A program made the position numbers and the translations under genes. The notes under the pieces were generated by a model, which saw nothing but the letters and a program-made list of their open reading frames with translations, did no database searches and was not told the origin of the DNA. Shown here in pieces: positions 18,736 to 26,883 of a stretch of 64,000 nucleotides of DNA (position 1 is its first letter; every line of letters starts with the position of its first letter). The stretch lies in contig NZ_JAJOMB010000026.1 in the NCBI RefSeq assembly GCF_021129305.1, positions 1 through 64,000 on the forward strand, given 5' to 3'. This stretch comes from Kineosporia babensis (lineage in GTDB: Bacteria > Actinomycetota > Actinomycetes > Actinomycetales > Kineosporiaceae).

Positions 18736-19392
18736 TCAGACCTCGCGCACCAGGGGCCGGTCGCTCATGTTCGGCACCCAGCCCTGCTCCAGGTAGAGCA
18801 CGTAGCTGGCCACGGCCGGCACCTCGACCCGCATCCGGCCGGGCTCCAGCATCAGTTCCTCGGTGGCCAGCAGGGCATGCGTGGCCGGGTCGAAGATCAG
18901 GGTGAGCCGGCGCTTGGGCCCGAACGAGAACTCGAAGCCGTAGGCCTGCCCGGTCCGGCCGGCCCGGTCGGGCACCTCGCCGAGGTCGGCGAGATCGGGC
19001 TGGGCGGTGAGCACCTGGAAGAAGGCCTCGGCCAGCGCCGCCGGAACGGCCTGGTTGTGCAGCCGCTGGGCCGAGGCGATCAGGACCAGGGTGGGAGGCA
19101 CGTTGTGCTGCGCCGAGGGGGCGTCCTTCAGCAGGTACTCGCGCAGCTCGGCCGGATCGGTGGGCAGTCCGGGCGCCCATTCCACCTTGCCGGTGTTGGA
19201 GTGGTCGGCGGCCGGGGAGTCCGGCCGCCGTTCCAGCACCCGGACCCGGCCGTCGGCCGCACTCCAGTACTCGTTCTCCTCGACCTTGAGCGCGGCCACG
19301 CCACGGCCGCCCTCCACACTGACGTTCAGGTGCCACTCGCGGGTGTGGAGATAGCTGATGCTCGACTCAGGGTTCACGTGCTCGGGGGTCAC
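18736..19392 (-). CDS. Short CU044_5270-like protein, 218 aa
   Basis: Resembles the C-terminal, extracytoplasmic part of the CU044_5270 family of actinomycete proteins (EYWSAADGRVRVLERRPD, TYLxKDAPS-like LKDAPSAQHN, GFEFSFGPKRRLTLIFDPATHALLATEELML). The usual N-terminal membrane anchor is missing. The GTG at 19392 gives no signal peptide, and the frame upstream runs antisense through queE and is not protein-like. It may be a truncated copy or a reduced family member. It ends 39 bases upstream of the metallophosphoesterase start. Function unknown. Confidence 0.55.
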   Translation of the reverse strand: MTPEHVNPESSISYLHTREWHLNVSVEGGRGVAALKVEENEYWSAADGRVRVLERRPDSPAADHSNTGKVEWAPGLPTDPAELREYLLKDAPSAQHNVPPTLVLIASAQRLHNQAVPAALAEAFFQVLTAQPDLADLGEVPDRAGRTGQAYGFEFSFGPKRRLTLIFDPATHALLATEELMLEPGRMRVEVPAVASYVLYLEQGWVPNMSDRPLVREV

Positions 19393-19444
19393 AGTACGCA
19401 ACCTTAATGGGGTTGGAGTAGCCGTCCTGTGCGTGCCCCGAAGA

Positions 19445-20227
19445 TCAGTTCTGCCGGTTGGTGAGCGCGCTGAGCCGGGCCGAGAGGTTGAACCCCGACT
19501 GCAGGGTGGCCTCGGCGACCGCGGCCAGCCGGCCGGCCGACAACGCAGCCGTGGTCGCCTCGGGCACGATCCAGATCCGGTCGAACGGCAGCTCGTGCAG
19601 CTTGGCGATCTGCAGGGCCGACTCCACGTCACTGGGGTCACGCACCGCGAAGGAGAAGTCGACGTCGAAGTGCTCGGCGCACTTGCCCCAGGCGATCAGC
19701 ACCTCACGGTTGATCCGGGTCCAGGCCGGGTCGCCGGAGTGCGCCAGCTTCGGTGAGACGGTCACCCAGCTGACCCGGTGCAACGTGGTCTCGGTCGGCG
19801 GGAAGGTGCCGTTGGTCTCCAACCCGATCTCGTAACCGCCCAGCAGCTCCAGGAACTGCGGCCAGGCCGGGGAGTTCTGCTGCTGCAGCGGTTCGCCGCC
19901 GCTGATCACGATCAGCGGGGTGTTGGCCGAGCGCGCGGTCTCGGCGATCTCCTCGATCCGCCAGTAGCCGACCTCCCGGGAGAGGTCGTAGCGGGAGGTG
20001 TCCCAGGTGAAGGCCGAGTCACACCAGGAGCAGGAGAGGTTGCAGCCGCCCATCTGGACGGTCACACAACGACGGCCGGCGGAGCGGCCCTGGGGGTGCA
20101 CGGTCGGCCCGACCACTCCGGCGACTACCAGTGCCGGTCGTGATCTGGCCGCAGTCAGCGCATGTTCGCTGGCGGTACTGATGGTGACCCTCCTGTAACG
20201 ATGCAGCCCTCCTGGGTGCATCATCAC
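19445..20227 (-). CDS. queE: 7-carboxy-7-deazaguanine synthase (radical SAM)
   Basis: Radical SAM enzyme that converts 6-carboxytetrahydropterin to 7-carboxy-7-deazaguanine on the way to preQ0. The cluster motif is C62-x3-C66-x2-C69 in GCNLSCSWCDSAFTWD. Further QueE blocks are PLIVISGGEPLQQQ, YEIGLETNGTFPP, WVTVSPKLAHSGD and DRIWIVPEATT. About 260 aa from the GTG at 20227; ATG codons follow at 20224 and 20221. Two AGGAGGG sequences lie inside the first codons without a normal start codon after them, so the N-terminus is uncertain. No queC, queD, queF or folE is in the window. Confidence 0.9.
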   Translation of the reverse strand: MMMHPGGLHRYRRVTISTASEHALTAARSRPALVVAGVVGPTVHPQGRSAGRRCVTVQMGGCNLSCSWCDSAFTWDTSRYDLSREVGYWRIEEIAETARSANTPLIVISGGEPLQQQNSPAWPQFLELLGGYEIGLETNGTFPPTETTLHRVSWVTVSPKLAHSGDPAWTRINREVLIAWGKCAEHFDVDFSFAVRDPSDVESALQIAKLHELPFDRIWIVPEATTAALSAGRLAAVAEATLQSGFNLSARLSALTNRQN

Positions 20228-20350
20228 ATGGGTAAGGAGTACTTAACGCAGGACTGGGTAAATTCCCCCGCCTGAGCGGCCAAGTTTTCCCAAATGCTCA
20301 GATGCGTTCATGCGCAGAGTTTTTCATCGTCCGGTTGTGTGTTCGCTCTC

Positions 20351-21019
20351 TCACGCGGTGTGACCGGATCTGCCCGTTCGATGGTCTGCGGCGCTCAGCT
20401 CGGCCAGGGCCGGGATCCCGCCCGGCGAGGCCACCCAGGCCGCCAGCACCGAGCGTCCCAACGTCCGGGCGATCTTGCCCGGCGCCCAGTGCAGGGCCTC
20501 GGTCAGGTCCACGATCACCCGCTCGTCGAACGTGGTGATCCAGATCAGCACCGAGTACCGCAGATCGACGTCGGGCAGCTCGCGGTTCTCGACCAGCCGG
20601 CGCACCACCTCGGTCAGCGTGGTGTCCAGCTCGGTGAGCAACGGGTCGTCGCCGTCGCGGATGCGCTCCAGGTAGCCGCGGGCACTGCGGATGTGGGTGG
20701 CGGCCCGGCCCCAGCTGGCCGCGCTGAGCACCCACTCGTGGCACATGATGTCGAACGAGCGCAGCGGATCGGCGTCCCCGGCCGTGCGCAGCCGGGCGAG
20801 CAGCGCGGTCTGAGTACGCCGGTAGAAGCCGTCGTAGACCGCGTGGACGTCCTCGAAGTGCCGGTACGTGGTGGCGGTGGAGACCCCGGAGTGCCGGGCC
20901 AGGTCGGGCAGGGTGAACGCGAGGCCGCGCTCGCGCAGCAGCTCACCCGCCGCGTCCAGCAGCTTGTTCCGGGTGCGCAGCGTGTCGGCGCGCAGATTCT
21001 CTTCCGCCATCGCTGTCAT
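20351..21019 (-). CDS. TetR family regulator
   Basis: 222 aa. The N-terminal HTH is clear (FTLPDLARHSGVSTATTYRHFEDVHAVYDGFY), followed by a helical ligand domain. The ATG at 21019 has GGAG seven bases upstream. It is divergent from the FMN-dependent 2-hydroxyacid oxidase across 116 bases that contain two palindromes. It probably represses that gene and itself, with the ligand unknown. Confidence 0.88.
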   Translation of the reverse strand: MTAMAEENLRADTLRTRNKLLDAAGELLRERGLAFTLPDLARHSGVSTATTYRHFEDVHAVYDGFYRRTQTALLARLRTAGDADPLRSFDIMCHEWVLSAASWGRAATHIRSARGYLERIRDGDDPLLTELDTTLTEVVRRLVENRELPDVDLRYSVLIWITTFDERVIVDLTEALHWAPGKIARTLGRSVLAAWVASPGGIPALAELSAADHRTGRSGHTA

Positions 21020-21047
21020 CTTGTCACTCCTCAGCTACGCCGAAGAC

Positions 21048-21061
21048 GAGAAAAATTTCTC
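21048..21061. promoter_or_regulatory. Palindrome GAGAAA-AA-TTTCTC, candidate TetR operator
   Basis: A perfect 6-bp inverted repeat with a 2-bp centre, 29 bases from the tetR start in the divergent intergenic region. Confidence 0.45.
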
Positions 21062-21095
21062 ACCTACGGGGTTACTTGTCCGGAAATCAGACCTA

Positions 21096-21119
21096 GAGTT
21101 GAAAACATCTTCTCAACTC
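21096..21119. promoter_or_regulatory. 24-bp imperfect palindrome, candidate TetR operator
   Basis: GAGTTGA (21096-21102) and TCAACTC (21113-21119) are perfect arms; the inner bases pair at three of five positions. It ends 16 bases before the hydroxyacid oxidase ATG, a position where binding would block translation-proximal transcription. Confidence 0.5.
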
Positions 21120-21135
21120 CGATGAGGGATGCCTG

Positions 21136-22245
21136 ATGGTTGCGTTCAAATCGGTTTCCACGCCCGAACTCGCCACGCTCTCGCAGATCCGGCTGACCGC
21201 GCTGTCCCGGCTGGCCCCGGAGGTCGCCGACTTCCTCGAGGGTGGGGCCGGGGACGAGATCACCCTGGCCGCCAACCGTTCTGCCTTCTCCCGCTGGGGT
21301 TTTCGCCAGCGGGTGATGAGCGGCCGGGCGACCCCGGACATCTCCACCAGCCTGCTCGGCATCGATCTGGCCATGCCGGTGCTGACCTCACCATTCGGCG
21401 CCGACGGGCTGTTCCACCCGGACGGCCAGAAAGCCGTCGCCCGGGCCAATCTCAGCGCCGGGATCGCCGGCATCGTGCCCGAGGCCGGTACGCATGCGCT
21501 CGAGGCGGTGGCCGAGGCCGCGCCCAAGGCCGCCCGGATCGCCCAGCTGCACCCGATGGGGCCGGAGGCGAACTTCCGGCACATGCTGCGCCGGATCGAG
21601 CAGGCCGGCTACGAGGCGATCTGCCTGACCGTCGACTGCCCGACCGGCGGCTGGCGGGAACGGGTGCTGCGCAACGCCTTCGACCTGGATGCGGGTTTCG
21701 TCAACGGCAACTACCCGGACAGCGGCGAGACCAAGCTGATCGAGGTGTTCGGGCAGCTTTTCGAGCGCTGCGCCACGGTCTGGTCCTGGCAACGGCTGAG
21801 CGAGCTGATGGCCGAGACCGACCTGCCCTGGATCGCCAAGGGCATCATGACGGCCGACGACGCCCGGGCCGCCGAAGCGGCCGGGGCCGGTGCGATCTAC
21901 GTGTCCAACCACGGCGGTCGTCAGCTGGACGGGGTGCCCGCGGCGCTGGACGCACTGATCGAGGTGAAGGCGGAGATCGGGCAGCGGTTGCCGATCCTGT
22001 TCGACAGCGGGGTGCGGCGCGGGGCCGACGTGGTCAAGGCCCTGGCCCTGGGCGCGGACGTGGTGGTGATCGGCCGGCTGGCCGCGTACGGGCTGGTCGC
22101 CGGAGGCCAGGCCGGGGTGGAGCGGGTGCACTCGCTGCTCTACGACGAGATCCGGACGGTACTCACGTTGCTCGGGCGCGGTGGGGTGGACGAGTTGGGT
22201 CCGGACTCGCTGCTCCCGCTGCCCGCCCTAGTTTCCGTCGTCTAG
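21136..22245 (+). CDS. FMN-dependent alpha-hydroxy-acid oxidase (lactate oxidase/monooxygenase type)
   Basis: 369 aa, TIM-barrel flavoenzyme that oxidises L-2-hydroxyacids such as L-lactate. Conserved blocks are FLEGGAGDEITLAANR, the FMN-contacting PVLTSPFGADGLFHPDGQ, TVDCPTGGWRER, the lysine in WIAKGIMTADDA, the active-site SNHGGRQLDG with His/Arg, and FDSGVRRGADVVKALALGADVVVIGR. The ATG at 21136 follows GATGAGGGA. Regulated probably by the divergent TetR. Oxidase versus monooxygenase cannot be told. The stop overlaps the convergent kinase gene by 18 bases. Confidence 0.9.
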   Translation: MVAFKSVSTPELATLSQIRLTALSRLAPEVADFLEGGAGDEITLAANRSAFSRWGFRQRVMSGRATPDISTSLLGIDLAMPVLTSPFGADGLFHPDGQKAVARANLSAGIAGIVPEAGTHALEAVAEAAPKAARIAQLHPMGPEANFRHMLRRIEQAGYEAICLTVDCPTGGWRERVLRNAFDLDAGFVNGNYPDSGETKLIEVFGQLFERCATVWSWQRLSELMAETDLPWIAKGIMTADDARAAEAAGAGAIYVSNHGGRQLDGVPAALDALIEVKAEIGQRLPILFDSGVRRGADVVKALALGADVVVIGRLAAYGLVAGGQAGVERVHSLLYDEIRTVLTLLGRGGVDELGPDSLLPLPALVSVV

Positions 22246-23892
22246 GTCCTCGTCCTCGTTCAGCCCGATCAGCTTGACCTCGGTCACGCCGTCTTCCTCG
22301 TCCTCGTACTCCACCTCGAAGTAGCCCTCCAGGACGAAATTGCTTCCGGTGCCTACGAACTGGGCGTCGCCGGGCTCGTCCCCGTCCAGGTCGAGCAGGT
22401 AGGTGGTGGCTTCGCAGGGGGAGTCCGGCGGGAAACCGGGTTCCTCGCCGGCCGGTAGATCCGGGCAGGTGAACAGGCTGAAATGCGGATCGTCGTAGTC
22501 GCTGTCGTCGCCCGGCCGGGGCACGAAGTAGCGGTTCGTCTGCTCGGTACTGGCCGTGGTGGAGGCGATCCGTACGATCTGGCCGTTGAAGTTGCGGGTG
22601 AATTCCAGGAACGACGTGCTGTTCTCGGTCGTCCCGAGATCCCAGGCGAAGAACGGGTAGTCGTCGTTTCCGGCCGGGGTCTGGATCGGTGCCTCGGACG
22701 TAGTGGTCGTGCTGGGCTCGGTGGTCGGTTCAGCGGTCGGTTCAGCAGTTGGTTCGGTGGCCGGCCCATTGGTCTGCTCGGCGCCGCCGGTTGCAGTGAC
22801 GTCGGTGGGAGCTGTGTTGTTCGCGGAACCGCCGTCGGGCAACAGGAAGAACGCCCCGGCCAGCACTCCGGCCAGTGCCAGCAGCCCGACCGCGCCAAGA
22901 GCATAGGGCCTACGCGAATTTGAGACGTCCTTGGTCACCGGAGCGTGCGGCATACCAGGGGTGAAGATCGGGTTGGCGGGCAACTGCGGCGAGCGTGCGG
23001 CGCTCGGCTGCTGCCACTCGTGCTCCAGGATGCGCTGCGTGGCGTCGACCGGAACAGCGGGCACGATCGCCGTGGCCGGGAAGGAGTTACGGGTCAGCTC
23101 GTTCAGCAGATCATGGGCGGTGGGCCGGTTCTGCGGCTCACGGTCCACCGCCGCGCGCACCAGGGGCTCGATCCAGGCCGGCAAGCCGGAAAGGTCTATC
23201 TCGGCGTGCACCGCGCGATAGAACAAGGCCTGCGCCGGAGCCCGGCCGAACGGCGGCTCTCCGGTGGCGGCGAACAGTACGGTCAGGCCCCAGGCGTACA
23301 CGTCCACGGCCGGGCCGACCGCGCTGGCTCCGGTGATCTGTTCCGGCGCCATGTAACCGGGGCTGCCCAGACCGACTCCGGTTCGGGTGGACACGGTCGC
23401 CGCCTCGAGCGCGGCGATCCCGAAGTCGATCACCTTGGGACCGTCCGAGGCCAGCAGCACGTTGGCCGGCTTCAGGTCGCGGTGCACCACCCCGGCGTCG
23501 TGAATCGCGCACAGTGCCTCGGCCAGTCCGGTGGCCAGAGGGTGCAGCAGGTGATCGCCGAACGGGCCGTCGGCGTTGACCACGTCGTACAGGCTGGCGC
23601 CGCCCACGTACTCGGTGGCCAGCCAGGGCTGGGCCGCCTCGGGGTCGGCGTCCAGCACCCGTGCGGTGCACGAGCCGGCCACCGCCCGGGCCGCGGCGAC
23701 CTCACGTCGAAAGCGCGCGCGGAACTGCGGATCAGCGGCGTGCTCGGCCTTGATCGACTTCACCGCCGCAGGCCGTCCGGCCTGGTCGGTGCCGACGTAC
23801 ACGACCCCCATACCGCCTGCGCCCAGCCGGGCGACCAGACGGAAACCGCCGATCTGCGCCGGGTCACCGGCGCTGAGCGGTGACAACGGCAC
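22228..23892 (-). CDS. Transmembrane Ser/Thr protein kinase
   Basis: 554 aa. The N-terminal Hanks-type kinase domain (about residues 15-265) has the glycine loop VARLGAGGMGVVYVG, AVKSIKAEH lysine, VVHRDLKPANVLL catalytic loop, VIDFGIAA and YMAPEQ. A proline-rich juxtamembrane linker leads to one helix (YALGAVGLLALAGVLAGAFFLLPDG). Next come a Thr/Glu/Pro repeat (TEPTAEPTAEPTTEPSTTTT) and an acidic extracytoplasmic domain ending in a run of Asp/Glu. No PASTA repeats. GTG start at 23892. It follows the LuxR-type gene by 89 bases on the same strand. Confidence 0.92.
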   Translation of the reverse strand: MPLSPLSAGDPAQIGGFRLVARLGAGGMGVVYVGTDQAGRPAAVKSIKAEHAADPQFRARFRREVAAARAVAGSCTARVLDADPEAAQPWLATEYVGGASLYDVVNADGPFGDHLLHPLATGLAEALCAIHDAGVVHRDLKPANVLLASDGPKVIDFGIAALEAATVSTRTGVGLGSPGYMAPEQITGASAVGPAVDVYAWGLTVLFAATGEPPFGRAPAQALFYRAVHAEIDLSGLPAWIEPLVRAAVDREPQNRPTAHDLLNELTRNSFPATAIVPAVPVDATQRILEHEWQQPSAARSPQLPANPIFTPGMPHAPVTKDVSNSRRPYALGAVGLLALAGVLAGAFFLLPDGGSANNTAPTDVTATGGAEQTNGPATEPTAEPTAEPTTEPSTTTTSEAPIQTPAGNDDYPFFAWDLGTTENSTSFLEFTRNFNGQIVRIASTTASTEQTNRYFVPRPGDDSDYDDPHFSLFTCPDLPAGEEPGFPPDSPCEATTYLLDLDGDEPGDAQFVGTGSNFVLEGYFEVEYEDEEDGVTEVKLIGLNEDEDLDDGN

Positions 23893-23981
23893 GGTTTCGC
23901 TCCCTGATCGGTGGCCTGCTAACGGCCTGCCAACCTACCGGGAGCGGATGAGAGAACCATGAGCGACCCCCTCGAAACCGC

Positions 23982-24830
23982 TCAGATCAGGCCGTTGCGC
24001 ACCGCATAGGCCACCGCGTGCGAGCGATTGCGCAGGCCCAGGCGCTGAGACAGGTCCTGGATCACGGTTTTCACGGTCCGCTCGGAATAGGCCAGACGCC
24101 GGGCGATCTCCCGGGTGTCGCAGCCTTCGCCGAGCATCCGCAGCACCGCGATCTCGCGGTCGCTGTGGGGCTGGGCCGGTGGCACCTCCACCATGGAGGT
24201 GGGCGTGGTGCCGGTGCTCTCGGTCAGGCTGGACACCTTCGAGTCGGACGTGCGCACCTGGCGTACCAGCCGGGTGAGCAGCTCGGTGGGCAGGACACTC
24301 TCGCCGGCCTGGGCCGAGGAGATGGCGCGGGTCAGGGAACGGGTGGTGATCGCCGAGCGGCGCAGGATGCCGATGACGCCGGCCTCGAACGCCTCGGCCA
24401 TCTCGTCAGCGTCGATCTCGCCCACCACCAGCAGGGTGCGCTGGGTGCCGGACTGTTCCACTGCGCGCAGGGCCAGCAGACTGGGCTCGTCCATCGTCTC
24501 GGCCGCCACCACCATGACGTCCGCGGTGGCCATGCCTGCCTCCGGCACCAGTTCGATGCCGGGGCAGTCACGTAGGTAGGCGATCATTCCGGCCTGCGAG
24601 AGCCGGTCGCAGCCGAAGACGAAGACCCGGGTGGACCGGGTGCCCCCCTGCGGGCCGACCTGCTGCGCGTGCGCACCCGGGGCCGGGGTAGAACTCCCGG
24701 CCCGGTGCTGGCCGTTCTGGTTGCTCTGGTTCGGATACTGGTCGGGGCTCTGTTTGCCGTGCTGCGTGAGTACCCTCGGCCGCCGGATGTCGGTTGCCAG
24801 GCTCATCCCCGTGCTGTTGCCGGTCTGCAT
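23982..24830 (-). CDS. LuxR-family regulator with degenerate receiver domain
   Basis: 282 aa. A Gln/Asn/Pro-rich N-terminus (residues 1-65) precedes a receiver-like domain (STRVFVFGCDRLSQAGMIAYLRDCPGIELVPEAG). The strand that should carry the phospho-acceptor Asp reads DVMVVAAETMDEP, without an Asp at the expected place. The C-terminal HTH is clear: SDREIAVLRMLGEGCDTREIARRL, SERTVKTVIQDLSQRLGLRNR. The ATG at 24830 has AGGAG upstream. Because the Ser/Thr kinase gene follows, phosphorylation by that kinase is an attractive but untested alternative to aspartate phosphorylation. Confidence 0.82.
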   Translation of the reverse strand: MQTGNSTGMSLATDIRRPRVLTQHGKQSPDQYPNQSNQNGQHRAGSSTPAPGAHAQQVGPQGGTRSTRVFVFGCDRLSQAGMIAYLRDCPGIELVPEAGMATADVMVVAAETMDEPSLLALRAVEQSGTQRTLLVVGEIDADEMAEAFEAGVIGILRRSAITTRSLTRAISSAQAGESVLPTELLTRLVRQVRTSDSKVSSLTESTGTTPTSMVEVPPAQPHSDREIAVLRMLGEGCDTREIARRLAYSERTVKTVIQDLSQRLGLRNRSHAVAYAVRNGLI

Positions 24831-25118
24831 CGAGACTCCTCCGTCGCTGCCGGGTGTCCCCCGCCCGAGAACGTAGACGCGATGATGCCGTCCGGCGGGG
24901 TCCCAGTGGTAGGAGACGCAAGAATCCGCTCAGATACATGCACTCTGCAGTCAGACGCAGACAAGTGTGTTGGGCGATGCACCGAGGATGCGTCGGGTGA
25001 GCGTTCGCTCTCAGAAGGTAGCCGATACCGGGGTGTGTGCCCAGAGCCCGACCAGCGCCCGGCCCGATCGCCGCACTCATGGGCAACCGGCCGGGCGGAC
25101 GGGCACTCCGGAGGTGTT
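24831..25118. other. Intergenic region, no gene seen
   Basis: About 290 bases upstream of the LuxR-type gene and downstream of the lactonase gene. Short frames here lack coding character. No strong hairpin or clear promoter was recognised apart from the AGGAG ribosome site of the regulator. Confidence 0.5.
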
Positions 25119-26303
25119 TCAGACCCAGGCGAGGCACACCGGCGTGGGAACCCGGTGCTTACCCACGTAGGAGAGCACCCCTGGCCCTTCGGCCTGCGCA
25201 TCCACGCTGAACACGGTCACCGACCCGCTGTCCTGATTTGCCGACAGGAGGTACTGCTCGTCGGGGGCCAGGGCGATGTCGCGGGGGGAGCGCCCCCGCA
25301 CCGGTACCGAGGCGATCAAACTGAGTGCATTGCCAGGGCCATGCCGGAACACGCTGATGCTGTCGTGACCGCGATTGCTGGCGAACACCAGGGAGCCGGA
25401 CGAATGGACGCGTACGGCTGCGGCAGTACTGGCGGTGCGGTCTTCGCCGGCGTCCGGTCCGATGTCGGTCGCGAGGTTGCCTTCGGGGTTGCTCTCGGGC
25501 AGTAGCCCGATCGAACCCACCGGGACGAAACCCGCATCGGTGCGCCGATACGTCCCCATTTGGTTGTTCAGCTCGCCCAGAACGAAGAGCAGATCGCCGG
25601 ACGGGTGGAACGCTACGTGACGGGGTCCGGAACCGGCCGGGCAGTCGATCCGGCCGGCCGGTACCAGGCGCTCGTCCTCGATCCGGTAGCTCAGCACCGC
25701 GTCGATCCCCAGGTCAGGCACGAAGAGCTCGGCGCGGTCCGGAGCGAAGGCGACCATGTGCGGATGCGGGGACGTCTGTCGCTCCTGATTCGGTCCCGTC
25801 CCTTCGTGCTGGACGAGATCGAGCTGATCGCCGATCCGCCCGGTCTCTTCCTGCAGGCCGAACAACGCCACCGAACCACCTGAGTAGTTGGCCACCACCA
25901 GATGCCGGCCGTCCGGAGAGATCGCGAGATGCGCCGGGTCCGCGCCACCGGAAGGCCGCATCCCCAGCAGGGTCAGGGTGTGCTGCTCGGTATTGATCCG
26001 GTACGCGCTGACCGTGCCCTGCCCCTCCTCGGCGTGGGTCTCCGAGCCGGCGTAGAGCACACCCCGGAAAGCCGTTACCCAGGAAGGATTACGCAGCACC
26101 GTGGCCAGCGTGGTCTCGCCCAGCTGCCCGCGCCCGGTGTAACTGGCCCGCATGATGCCTGGGGCCTGGCCGTCGACGTGCGGCAGACGCTCGGTGTACG
26201 TGCCAAAGAACAGATCTTCGTGCTTGAGGACGTTGTGGGCGCCGGCGTCCGTCTCTCGCGTCGGCGGGGTGCTGGGGACATCGGGTGTGCTCGGTGCGGG
26301 CAT
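25119..26303 (-). CDS. Lactonase family protein (6-phosphogluconolactonase-like beta-propeller)
   Basis: 394 aa, seven-bladed propeller of the YbhE/Pgl type. Repeating blade motifs are seen: GGADPAHLAISPDGRHLVVANY, GSVALFGL, PHPHMVAFAPDRAELFVPDLG, GSGPRHVAFHPSGDLLFVLGEL, GSLVFASNRGHDSISVF and RSPRDIALAPDEQYLLSANQ. The HPH and Arg residues of the family are present. No signal peptide. ATG at 26303 without strong ribosome site. It may act in the pentose phosphate pathway or on another lactone. Confidence 0.85.
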   Translation of the reverse strand: MPAPSTPDVPSTPPTRETDAGAHNVLKHEDLFFGTYTERLPHVDGQAPGIMRASYTGRGQLGETTLATVLRNPSWVTAFRGVLYAGSETHAEEGQGTVSAYRINTEQHTLTLLGMRPSGGADPAHLAISPDGRHLVVANYSGGSVALFGLQEETGRIGDQLDLVQHEGTGPNQERQTSPHPHMVAFAPDRAELFVPDLGIDAVLSYRIEDERLVPAGRIDCPAGSGPRHVAFHPSGDLLFVLGELNNQMGTYRRTDAGFVPVGSIGLLPESNPEGNLATDIGPDAGEDRTASTAAAVRVHSSGSLVFASNRGHDSISVFRHGPGNALSLIASVPVRGRSPRDIALAPDEQYLLSANQDSGSVTVFSVDAQAEGPGVLSYVGKHRVPTPVCLAWV

Positions 26304-26393
26304 GCGCCTGAGTATGTCGGCTCGGCTCGGGGCAACCGGTGAGGCTGTGCTGATCGGTTTGTTCGCCCTGGTCAGCTTGCTGATGCTTGGTGT

Positions 26394-26798
26394 TCAGGGG
26401 CGCCAGCCGGTGGCCCAGAGAGCGGCGGCCGGACCGAACATCGGTTGCGGAAGCCGCTCGAGGTCGGACCACCAGACCCACTCGGCGGCCTTGTCCGGCT
26501 CCATCACCTCGGGCTCGCCCTCCGCCTCGACCAGGTGGTGCAGCGTGATGTAGTGCAGGCCGTCGTCCGGAAAGAGATCGCTGGTCCAGGCGATCGGGCT
26601 GACCTTCCCGGCTCGCAGGCCGGTCTCTTCCAGCAGTTCCCGGGCAACGCTCGCGGCCGGGTCCTCACCCGCCGACACCTTGCCGCCGGGAAAAGCCCAG
26701 CTGCCCTGACCATGCGCACCGAGCCGACGGCCGAGCAGCACTGCGCCGTGACGCACCACTACCGCGCTGGCACCCACGAACGGGCCGTGCAACGTCAT
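26394..26798 (-). CDS. NUDIX hydrolase, 134 aa
   Basis: The Nudix box is intact: GGKVSAGEDPAASVARELLEETGL. The N-terminus (ASAVVVRHGAVLLGRRLGAHGQGSWAFPGG) and the C-terminal LHHLVEAEGEPEVMEPDKAAEWVWWSDLERLP resemble house-cleaning or ADP-ribose/8-oxo-dGTP Nudix enzymes of the MutT class. Cytosolic. Divergent from the YwiC-like gene by 85 bases. Confidence 0.9.
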   Translation of the reverse strand: MTLHGPFVGASAVVVRHGAVLLGRRLGAHGQGSWAFPGGKVSAGEDPAASVARELLEETGLRAGKVSPIAWTSDLFPDDGLHYITLHHLVEAEGEPEVMEPDKAAEWVWWSDLERLPQPMFGPAAALWATGWRP

Positions 26799-26883
26799 CT
26801 GTTTCCTCGCTCTTGCTCTGTGAAGGTAACTGCGGGCCGGACGACCCTTGCAGATCCGGGCGGCCGATGCTCAGGGTGAGGGC

